Below are positions 55,654 to 64,000 of a DNA stretch of 64,000 nucleotides, piece by piece (the stretch's first letter is position 1; the number at the start of each line of letters is the position of its first letter). Origin of the DNA: Thermothielavioides terrestris NRRL 8126 (Eukaryota > Ascomycota > Sordariomycetes > Sordariales > Chaetomiaceae); assembly GCF_000226115.1 (NCBI RefSeq), contig NC_016458.1, forward strand, positions 372,001 through 436,000, written 5' to 3'. The notes beneath the pieces are model-generated. The model saw only the letters and a program-made list of their open reading frames with translations. It did not search any database and was not told the DNA's origin. The position numbers and the translations under genes are program-made.

Positions 55654-56465
55654 ACGATCTATATCATTTTTCTTTTGGGCAAGCATAGCATGGCGAAAAG
55701 GTACACTGCGGGGCTGGTTGGTTAGCTAGCGTTGATTTCTCTGAAGCAGGCGGTTTCTCTCTCGCGAGCTCTTGTACTGTGTAACTCTATCACCGGGCAA
55801 TCGAGCTTGCTGCAAGTCTTGAACCACATATGCCGAGAATGCGATCGTGCCTCGTTGTCAGACTCGAGTGCCATGGATGCCCAGCCCCTGCTGATGTTGG
55901 CTTCTTGGCGAACAATCGGCTGGGCGTTTTGAAGCCCCGACGAGTAACGTCCTATACCAAGGGGGTGTTCGCAAGAGAACTCAAGCTGGCGGTGCGAACC
56001 CAGTCAAGTGAGCAAGCATTAAAATCAGCTTGGGAGCCATGAGGGAATAAGGTATCAAGCCACACTCCCGGCTGCGTGCAACATGAATCGAATACCATGA
56101 TAATACTGCGTCCCTGGCAGCACCACTAATGCTGGGGGCGCTAACGCAACTCAAGCCGGAGTATACCGAGTAGGGACAGCCCATCCAAGTCCTCCACGTT
56201 AACCTCAGGTTCCTGAGTGCTTAGGATATCCCAATCAAGGTCACATCCCTGCAAGTCGCCTCGTTTCGAAGCCGGCTGACTAGTAGCGGTAGGTACTTGA
56301 GATCGTGCTCTGGTGAAGCCCACAAGCAGGCCGGTTCACGCCCGTGTCCCGCTCGACCTCCCGCTCGACCTCCAGGATCAGGGAGACAAAGGCGACGTGT
56401 GGCATGCAATGCCCACCTCGTTCAAATTCCAAGCTCTCCAGACCTGCTCTATCAACCTCTCTATG
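55654..56465. other. Intergenic between convergent genes
   Basis: The 3' flanks of hac-1 and the GH127 gene. No recognisable feature. Confidence 0.6.
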
Positions 56466-58754
56466 CTACATCACAACAGACTGATTCAACAGGCCAACGC
56501 GCATGTGTCCCTTCCCACCCCTGTTCGCCCGCAGATAGTACGGGACAAAGACCAGCTCCCGTTCGGCTCCCAGCCCGCCGCCTCCTCCTCCTCCTCCTCC
56601 TCCTCCTCCTCCTCCTCCTCCACCTGCTGCTGCTGCTGCTGCTACTGGCACGCCCGGATCCTGGCCCGGCCTCTTCTTCGCCGCGCCGAGGACGCCCCGC
56701 AGGTCCCGCGGCCGGCAGACGGTGCGCAGCGCGACGTACCGCTCCCCGGCCAGCGTTCTTTCTTCTTCGGTCACGCGCGCGTCAGCCGACAGCGTGATGT
56801 CCCTGAAGTGGTTCGCCTCCCACGGGTTGTCGGCGTCCTCGACGCAGTAGATGACGGGCCCGCGGGCGAGGGTGAGCGTGTGCTGGTTGGTGTAGGGGTG
56901 CGGGGCGATGAGGCGCGGCGATAGGCCGTGGATGGAGAGCGTGAAGGTTGGGTTGGCGGCTGTGTAGGATGCCGGCAGGGACAGGTAGCCTTTGGAGAGG
57001 GTTGCGGTGGGGCAGGGAGGGGTGAGCTGGAGGTAGGTTTGAGATGCGTTAGCTGAAGAGTGAAAGGGGTACATACAGCTGCTGGTGGTGGTGGTGGTGG
57101 TTAGCGAGGGCTACAGCAGGTTCGTTCACTTACCGTATATCCCCCGGCCGACCAACCGGGGATTCGGAGGCGCACGGCAAGCCCGGTGGTGGTCGCCGCC
57201 GGCGCTTGAAGCTTGAAGGAGACGCGGCCCTCCCACGGCCAGTCGGAGACCTGCTCAAAGACGTACTCCTGCCCGCCGGCTTGGAAGGTCACCTTGGCTG
57301 TGGTGTACAGGTGCACGTTCACGAACGGCGGCTCTCCGTCCTCGGCTGCCGCCCCGTAATCCCACAGATACCCGCCCAGGTTGCCAAACAGGCGCATCAG
57401 GTTGGGCGGGCAGCACGAGCACTCGAACCAGGTGTGGCGCACGCTGCGGTCGGCGTCGGACGAGGCCAGCTGGTTGACGTACGTGAAGGCGGTGCCGTCG
57501 AGGCTCATGGCGGTCATGACGGCGTTGTACAGGCACAGCTCCATGACGTCGGCGTAGCGGGCGTCCAGGTCGACGTGCAGCAGGCGCTCGGCCAGCATCA
57601 TGACGCCGATGGCCGCGCACGTCTCGGCGTAGCACCCGCCCTCGTCGGTGCCCTGCGGCAGGAAGTAGTCGATCCCGAACCCCTCCCACTGCTTGACCGC
57701 GCCGATGCCGCCCGTCACGTACATCTTGCGGTCGACCATGTTGTCCCACAGCGCGCGCACCGCCGCCAGGTACGCGTCCCGCGCCGGCCACGCGCGCACG
57801 CCCAGCTCGTCCAGGCAAGCCAGGTCCGCCACCGCCGTGAGCAGGTACATGGCGCGCACCGCGTGGCCCTCGACCGACGTCTGCCGCAGGACCGGCGCGT
57901 GCGACTGGTTGTACCAGTGGCTGGTGCGCGACACCGGGTAGTGGTCGGGCCGCTTCCACGGCGAGTCGCCGCGGCGGCGGGCCTCCCAGTCGAAGAAGTG
58001 CATGCCGTCCTGCCCGCGCGGGTTGCCGCGCTCCTCGACGAAGTAGCGCGCCAGCTCGTACGCTTGGGTGCTGCCCGTCGCCGCGTGCAGCCGCAGCAGC
58101 GCCAGCTCGATCTCCGGGTGCCCCGGGTACCCGTGCAGCTGGTGCTCGGCCGGCCCGAAGACGGAGTGGATCAGCGAGACGTACTTCTCGATCGGCTCGA
58201 GCAGGAGGTTGTTGTGGTAGTAGTTCTTGTGCGCGAGCGCCGCCTCGATCAGGTGGCCGGCGTTGTATCTTTGGCGCCATGTCTTGTGAGCAACAAACAG
58301 TTTGATTTATTTATACAACGCATGGCAACTGTGGTCTGTGGAATACTCACAGCTCATGCATGTCCCGGATGTTAGACCAGCGCTTGTCCGGCTCGACGAC
58401 GGTGAAGTAGACGTTCAGGTAGCCGTCCGGCTGCTGCGCGCCGCGGATCATGTCGACCAGCTCGCGCACGGCCCGGTCGACCTCCTCGTCGTACTCGTCC
58501 GCGAGGAGGTAGCACGCGCCCTCGATCCACTTGGCCACGTCGCTGTCCCAGAACAGGCTCGGCGGCACCGGCCACGACGACTTGTCGTCGTACACCGGGT
58601 GCCACTGCAGCTTGAAGCAGTCGTACCGGCCCGTGTCGCGCAGCTGCTTGAGCTGCGCCTTGACCGTGGTGCGGCTGATGGTGGTGCGGCGCGCCCTCAG
58701 CAGCGACGGCCCGTGGAAGGCCGTCTGGGCGAAGGTTGACTGGGGGTGGGCCAT
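56466..58754 (-). CDS. GH127 beta-L-arabinofuranosidase-like glycoside hydrolase
   Basis: Three exons: 58754-58351, 58268-57134, 57026-56466 (699 aa). No signal peptide is seen, so it may act inside the cell. The family (DUF1680) has an alpha/alpha barrel with a zinc site built from Glu and three Cys. Here these are E350 and C352 (GGCYAETCA) and C420/C421 in the CSCCPPNLMRLFG motif, one of which is the likely nucleophile by analogy with HypBA1. Other landmarks are LWDNMVDRKMYVTGGIGA, HTWFECSCC, RIPGW and GPVIYCVE. The C-terminal domain contains an Ala/Gly run encoded by triplet repeats, between VPV and LGAERELVF. It removes beta-L-arabinofuranose from plant or glycoprotein oligosaccharides. 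It is divergently arranged with a sugar transporter. Confidence 0.87.
56575..56645 (+). repeat. CTC/CTG trinucleotide tracts (Gly/Ala run in GH127)
   Basis: On the plus strand a near-pure CTC run is followed by a CTG run; on the coding (minus) strand these give Ala then Gly repeats in the C-terminal domain of the GH127 protein. Length polymorphism between strains would be expected. Confidence 0.9.
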
Positions 58755-59489
58755 GCTTGCGCTTGTGCGTAGGTGGGAGTCACAACCGAGACGGGCTCTG
58801 GGTTAGCTGGCGAAGGCGGACGGTCCAGAATTCGGGTCTCCCGGCAGATATGGCCCGGGGGGTAATTACCTTGGAAGGGAGGCATCCTCCTAGTTATAAG
58901 ACGAGCTGATTGATGTTTTCCGAGTTCGTGGAATCCACGATAGCCAGAGTTTTCCTGCGGGGTCTTCGTCATCCCCTCGTTGATATCGTCGCCACCCCCG
59001 AGCCGCCGAGCTGTGGGTTCTGGTTGTCGGCGGTGCCGGTGGTGGTAATCCTGCCAACTAGCCGAGCCAATGCCAGCAGTCGTGGCTGGCCTTAAATCCG
59101 GGGGAGGGCCGGCTAGCTGGGGGTAACATCCTGGAAGTTGGGGAAGGAGTTGAAGCGCACCACTCAGAGCATCCGCTCGGCCCCCCGGGCGGGGTCGGCA
59201 CATGGACGGGGAAAGCGTGGAGTTTCCGGGGAGCTGGTCGGGTCTGCGAGGAGCATCACCAGAAGGGGAAGGTGTGTCGTATTGGAGCTTGTCTAGAAGT
59301 GGCGGAAGAACGTTTGTTGCCTGAGGTGACAGAGAAAAGGGGCCCCCGGTCAGTCAGGGTGGTGTTCTCCGACATCACTTACACACCGAATGTATTTATT
59401 TAAGGGGCCGGTGCTGACCTGTTTGCTCTCCCAAGCGAAGCAGTCCAAGGTGATTCGTCACTCTGATTCACTTGGTAACAATCAAAACC
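58755..59489. promoter_or_regulatory. Bidirectional promoter region of GH127 and sugar transporter
   Basis: 735 bp between divergent ATGs. A TATTTATTTAAG string at 59393-59404 is a plausible TATA element for the transporter, about 90 bp before its ATG. Several SYGGRG-like words (possible CreA sites), for example GCGGGG near 59188-59193, and a GGCTAG word near 59110 are present. Such short matches are weak evidence. A shared promoter would allow co-regulation. Confidence 0.5.
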
Positions 59490-61330
59490 ATGGGGTTCTT
59501 GCAAAAGTTCCTCCCTCCGGAAGACCGCTATGCGGCGCTGCTGCTCTATGGCATGGTATTCTCGACATGCTTCAACGGCTACGATGCGGGTATGTCCCGG
59601 CCTGCGGACACTCTGCTCCAGCAACGTGGGCCTGACCCGCTTCTGACACGTCTCGTATTCATAGGCATCATGACGGTGATCCTCGCCGACAAGCAGTTCA
59701 TCCAGTACTACAGCGTCGACGCCACCCGCTCCGGCACCATCGCCGCCGTGCCCTGGGCATCCACCGGCCTGGCCCAGCTGTTCGTGGGCGGCACGCTCGC
59801 GAACAAGGTTGGCAGGCTCTGGGCGCTGCGCATCTCCATTGCCTCCATGATCATCGGCGTCATCGTCCAGGTGGTGCCCAACACCTACGGTGTCCTGATC
59901 CTCGGTCGCCTGATCACCGGTCTGGGGTTTGGGTGCGTGTACATCGCGTCAAACCTCTACGTCGCAGAGTGTTCGCCAAAGTTGCTCCGCGGGAGCTTCG
60001 TGGGGACCGTCGCCCAGTTTGGATATCAGCTTGGGACATTCATAGCGTTCTGGACCGGGTAGGTCTCGCTCTCCTGCGGCCAGGTGATGATAAGGAGTCG
60101 TGGACCCTGTGCTGATTTGGACGTCACGTTGATAGGTACGGCATGTCGTTCCATACGTCGCCCTTTAACATCGCCTGGCGCGTCTCCAACGTGATCCAAA
60201 TCCCGATCGGCATCGCCTTCATCATCCTCAGCTTCTGGTACCCGGAGTCGCCGCGCTGGCTGCTCGAGAAGGACAACCCGGACAAGGCGCTCCGCGTGCT
60301 CTGCAAGCTGCGCATGGGCACGCCCCAGTCGGAACACGTCCGCGCCGAATTCCACGAGCTGGTGGCCGCGCGGGAGTCCCGCCGCCGCTTCGACACCGGC
60401 TATGCGGGCCTTTTCAAGTCTGCCGGCTTGCGGAAGCGCCTGTTGTACGGCTTGTATGCCACGGCGCTTCAGCAAGCAGGAGGCATCGCCGCGCTGACCA
60501 TGTACGCCACAATTGTGAGTTTGCCCACGCCATAACGTGATGTTTTTCTTGATTCGGCACCGTATGGTCCTAACACTCGCGGTCCCGCCAGATCTACGAA
60601 TCTCTAGGCTGGAACGCAGGCCACCAGGCGCTGGCGATCAACGGCGTGCAGGCTGCCCTGCAGCTCGTCATCGTGCTCGTCAACACGTTCACGGTCGACC
60701 GCTTCGGCCGCAAGGCGCTGCTGATCGCCGGCTTCGCCATCCAGGCGGCCGCGCTGCTCATCCTCTCCAGCCTGACCACCGCCTTCCCCGACAACTCGAA
60801 CAGGGCGGCCGGCGTGGCCGAGGTCGCCATGCTCTTCATCGTCGGGCTGACGTACTGCTGGTCCAACGGGCCCATCACGCCGGCCATCGCGTCCGAGATC
60901 TTCCCGCAGGAGGTCCGCGACAAGGCCTTCGGACTGAGTCTGCTGGGGCAGACGGTGTGTCTGCTGGCTCTCACGCAGCCGTGGCCGACGTTCACCAGTG
61001 AGGTTGGCGGCAAGAGCTATTGGTTGTTGTTTGGGTTGAATACCCTGCTGCTGGTGAGTACCTGACCATCACCTTGTCGAATTGTGTGATCATGCGCGGG
61101 TCTCACGAACTGCTGGCTCACCATGCTCTAATTTTCAGGTCTCCGTCATTTTCATCCTGCCAGAGACAAAGGGCATATCCCTGGAGAGAATGGATAAGAT
61201 CTTCGGCGAAGTTGATGCTGTCGAGGTGGGCGAGGAACAAGGCGTGGACAAGGTGGAGGCCATGGTGGTCTCGCAGCTGGAGCACGAGGAGAACGCCCGC
61301 CACGAGGGCATGGAGCTACCTAGGCTCTAG
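59490..61330 (+). CDS. MFS sugar transporter
   Basis: Five exons: 59490-59589, 59665-60058, 60136-60514, 60592-61053, 61139-61330 (508 aa). All introns have GT-AG borders and phases close. The protein has the expected 12 hydrophobic segments and sugar-porter signatures: FNGYDAGIMTV early, GRLITGLGFGCVYIASNLYVAE, WYPESPRWLLEK, DRFGRKALLIAG and the final PETKGISLERMD. Loops after helix 6 are as long as usual. It belongs to the fungal sugar porter family (hexoses, pentoses or short oligosaccharides); the exact sugar cannot be told from sequence. Divergent pairing with the GH127 gene suggests L-arabinose or an arabino-oligosaccharide, an inference. Confidence 0.88.
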
Positions 61331-62277
61331 CCACGGGATAACTAACGATAGTGGTACCAACCGGTAGCCTGCTGTCGTGAGTCAAGCCCTGCCCTCAAAA
61401 GGTGGGTGGCATAGCATTCCGGGTAGTCAAAGGAAAGCGTAGGTACCTATGCTCGGGGTAGGAATAAGACGTGTATCATCATCTTTGCCACGCCCGTTCT
61501 TGGCTGTCTGTAAAACAAACTATGCATAATACGACAGGATTGGTTGCCGCGGAGCGGTATGCTGGACCTCCATCTCTACAACCACACATCTGGCGGCGAC
61601 AAGGGAGGCCGGAAGGCCTCGCTCATGTTACATTCGTTCTCTCCTATTTACACTAATCCTTTGCAACGCCTCCTGCACCCGATGATGGTGTATTCCCCGC
61701 ACTAGGATTCTGGGCAGCGGCATGGCATCCACGCCCGCGGGCCCCTCCGTGACGCAGGTCGGCCACCATCCACTCTGGTTTGAAAAGCCAGCCACATACT
61801 TCCAAGGGTCCTATCAGTCCCTCGCGGAAATTGCTTGCAAAGCCGGCGTTGGCTCTGGTCCAGGTCAATACGGCCAGGAAGAAGGGACGAGTGCGGGATG
61901 GTCGCTGAACTCCCTACTCGGACTGTTGAAAGCTCTTCGGAACCTTTGCCGCGGCAGCGCCGGCATCCAACAGGGGGTTCTCGCGCACCTGGAGGGGTCT
62001 GAACGGCGTCTTCAAAAGTTCCTGGAACGTCACCGAGAATACTGTCATCGTCGACAACTGAACGCAAGGTTACCGCCCGGGCCGCAAACTGGGCTCTGCC
62101 TGTCCTGTCCCCGCGCCGAAACCTCCTCTTGTGGTCCGAAGAAGGTCAGTGGCAGCGGCTGAACAATGCAGACTGGTGAAGGGTCCCATGTGGTTGACGA
62201 TGCGGTCGTCGGTGGTCAACCGTAAGGTTGGGGGCTGTATCCGCACGAACGGATTCCTGGTTGACCTGACCCAGATT
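61331..62277. other. Intergenic, one unassigned frame
   Basis: The 3' flank of the transporter. The frame 61722-62162 (plus strand, ATG start in GCGGCATGG) has a protein-like stretch (SLLGLLKALRNLCRGSAGIQ) reminiscent of armadillo/ataxin-10 repeats, but it is short and isolated, and an equally long frame runs antisense. I do not call it a gene. Confidence 0.4.
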
Positions 62278-62530
62278 GCCCCCTGTTGACCTGACCTGCA
62301 GGGAATAACAACGGGTCTCGAAAAGTTGCTGGTCAGGTCAACAGGGGGCAGCATCGGTCAGATCAACCTCCGTACCCCTGCCGGTCAGGTCAACAAGGGG
62401 GGGGGTTGGGTGATCGGTCAGATCAACTTCTTTACCCCTGCCGGTTAGGTCAACATGGGGAGTGGTCGGTCAGGTCAACCACCATATCCCTGCCGGTCAG
62501 GTCAACATGCGGTATAGTCGGTTAGGCCAA
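62278..62530. repeat. Inverted repeat plus GGTCAGGTCAAC minisatellite
   Basis: A perfect 19-bp inverted repeat (62278-62296 and 62331-62349, 34-bp spacer) opens the array. From 62331 there are about four units of 52, 60, 52 and about 35 bp, starting at 62331, 62383, 62443 and 62495. Each begins with GGTCAGGTCAAC or GGTTAGGTCAAC and carries a second GGTCAG(G/A)TCAAC in the middle. CCCTGCC closes each full unit. Function unknown. Confidence 0.85.
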
Positions 62531-63258
62531 ATACACAGGTGGATGTACGTAACTACTCGTCTGCAGGCGAAGTGGACTTCATCCCACACCGTGTGGTTGG
62601 GCGGATCGTGTTTTGCTAACAGCCGGAGCAGCAATGACCAGTGTCAGTCGGGCCGTTCTCAGCTAGGAGCGGCATACGAAGTAAACGACAACTTGAGCCC
62701 ACGGCGACAGGGACACACTCGAGGTGAACAGAGGTAACCCCATCCCCGCGGGAGAACCGAAGCTACACGCTCTGGACTGCCTTCAAGAGCTCTTGGTTCT
62801 CGGCACTCCGCTGCGGAGCGCCTGGCAGCCGGCCTTGGACATCATCAACAACTGCCAACGAGGAGCTGATGGCCGTCAACCAAGATCCTGTCTACAGCTT
62901 TCAAGCATTCCCATGCAAGTTGATCTGCAACAAGCACATCACCTGCGACTCGAGGTATCCTGCGCAGCACTGGTCTGGGTTATCCGTCAAGGGAATATTC
63001 CCTTTTTTTCTTCTCAATACAGACGACGAATTGGTGAATATGACCGACAGGTTCACAGGGGTTTAGACACTCCAGGCTATTGCTACTACAGCAAGTTTAA
63101 TTCCTTTGATGAACTATTACAATTAATATTTGTTGCCCACTATACAGTCAATGTCCGAGCAAACAGCTTGTATGTTTCAAACCCCTAAACAACTCCGACG
63201 TACTGGAAAGGGGTGCCAACGCGCCGTGCTCCCTCGTCCACTTCTGCCCCGAACGTCC
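62531..63258. other. Intergenic, no gene called
   Basis: It includes an open frame at about 62724-63188 without an ATG start (protein-like piece LQELLVLGTPLRSAWQPALD) and an AT-richer patch at 63080-63150. No product recognised. Confidence 0.45.
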
Positions 63259-64000
63259 CTAGCACTGCTTCACCCCAAGACCCTTCTTCCCCGTCCTCCT
63301 CTCACTTAGCCCAGCCCGCGAGTCCCTTGCCTGCCCGTCGCCCACCACCTCCGCCTCGTCCTCCTCCTCCCCCTCGGACCGATCATCCCTGGCCACGCCG
63401 AGCGCGACGAACCGGTAGGCCGACCGGAGCAGGCAGCCGAGCCAGAACAGGTTGAGCGCCTGCAGGGCGGCGAGCAGCGCGAGCGTGACGGCCTGCGAGA
63501 GCCGGCACTTGTACTGCTGCGCGGGCCAGTCGAGCCCGAACGGCCCCACCGTCGCGAACTCGGTCGCGACCGACCGCAGGATCGAAAGGTTCAGGTAGTG
63601 CCGCTGGTAGATCCACATGGCGATGCAGAGCGCGAAGGCGGGCACCTGCAGTTGGTGGGAGAGGTAGTTGAGGGATTTGGAAATCTATGCGCGTGGTCGG
63701 GCCCAGAGGGCAGGCGGTTAGTTATCGTCCTAGGAAGCGGGTTATAAGAGGGGGGGAGTGTGGGAACTGCGAATGCCAGTCGACTCACAGCAAGGAAGAA
63801 ATCGCTAATGTCGTGCGTGATGTACACGGCAATGCCCATGTATGTAAAGTGGAAGCGGTAGCTCAGCCCGATCAGCGCGATGGTGATGATGTGGTGCGCG
63901 ACCAGCTCCCGGAAGTCCTTGCGGCGCTTCTCCTGGCCCAGCAGCATGACGATGGCCTGCTGCACCCAGAAGGCCGCCTGGAACAGGTAGTAGAACTTGA
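63259..64000 (-). CDS. LAG1/LAC1-type ceramide synthase, C-terminal part
   Basis: Partial: the 5' end lies beyond the window. Visible exons are 64000-63789 (the first two bases belong to a split codon) and 63684-63259; the intron is 104 nt (GTGAGT to CATAG). The TLC domain carries the Lag1 motif: KFYYLFQAAFWVQQ, then HHIITIALIGLSYRFHFTYM with the two catalytic His, then YITHDISDFFLAISKSLNYL across the splice. Further helices (PAFALCIAMWIYQRHYLNLS, AVTLALLAALQALNLFWLG) follow, then an acidic cytosolic tail (EGEEEDEAEVVGDGQ). The enzyme acylates sphingoid bases to ceramide in the ER membrane. Which fungal paralogue (Lag1, Lac1 or Bar1 type) cannot be told. Confidence 0.88.

Overview
The window is nuclear DNA of a filamentous ascomycete, most likely Sordariomycetes/Sordariales (Chaetomiaceae-like). 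The evidence is short spliceosomal introns (about 50-150 nt, GTRNGT donors, CTAAC-type branch sites), GC-rich coding DNA with GC-rich third positions, an AT-rich block of the kind left by repeat-induced point mutation (RIP), a CBM1-tailed AA9 lytic polysaccharide monooxygenase, a HET-domain gene, a Zn2Cys6 regulator, and a hac-1-type bZIP gene with a 23-nt Ire1-type intron. Gene models were joined by hand from reading frames and splice consensus. Exon phases close for every model except three flagged junctions.

Layout. 1-4600: AT-rich, TpA-rich, gene-free and RIP-like, including a 96-bp tandem duplication whose copies differ almost only by transitions. 4.9-14.2 kb: MCP1-like mitochondrial membrane protein, a polyQ-containing ATP-grasp protein, an inverted-repeat element with telomere-like repeats, a GPR1/FUN34/YaaH acetate transporter, and an SDR with a possible mitochondrial leader. 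15.7-27.2 kb: SWIRM-domain protein, an unusually long (6.2 kb) gene-free stretch, an F-box protein and an RTA1-like membrane protein. 27.4-31.6 kb: Zn2Cys6 transcription factor with a GC-AG intron, then a secreted SMP-30/lactonase. 32.6-34.8 kb: HET-domain gene broken by three in-frame UAGs that each sit where Trp is expected. 36.0-37.3 kb: AA9 LPMO with CBM1 and an abnormal first donor site. 37.8-43.9 kb: complex I 21-kDa subunit, Csm3/Swi3 fork-protection protein, mitochondrial 2-methylisocitrate lyase, second SDR. 44.3-51.0 kb: Ski2 RNA helicase, Did2/CHMP1-like ESCRT-III protein, DUF427 protein. 53.8-55.6 kb: HAC1/HacA. 56.4-61.3 kb: GH127 beta-L-arabinofuranosidase divergently paired with an MFS sugar transporter. 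61.3-63.2 kb: non-coding DNA with an inverted repeat and a GGTCAGGTCAAC minisatellite. 63.26-64 kb: 3' part of a LAG1-type ceramide synthase that runs off the window.

Functional links. The LPMO, GH127 and sugar transporter fit plant-cell-wall use. The acetate transporter and methylisocitrate lyase concern C2/C3 carbon metabolism. HAC1 is the unfolded-protein-response regulator that supports heavy secretion. The remaining genes are mostly housekeeping (complex I, fork protection, RNA exosome cofactor, ESCRT-III, sphingolipid synthesis). I found no CRISPR array and no convincing rRNA or tRNA gene. The points most worth checking are the HAC1 overlapping C-terminal frames, the inverted-repeat/telomere-like element at 9.66-10.1 kb, the HET pseudogene and the LPMO splice defect.
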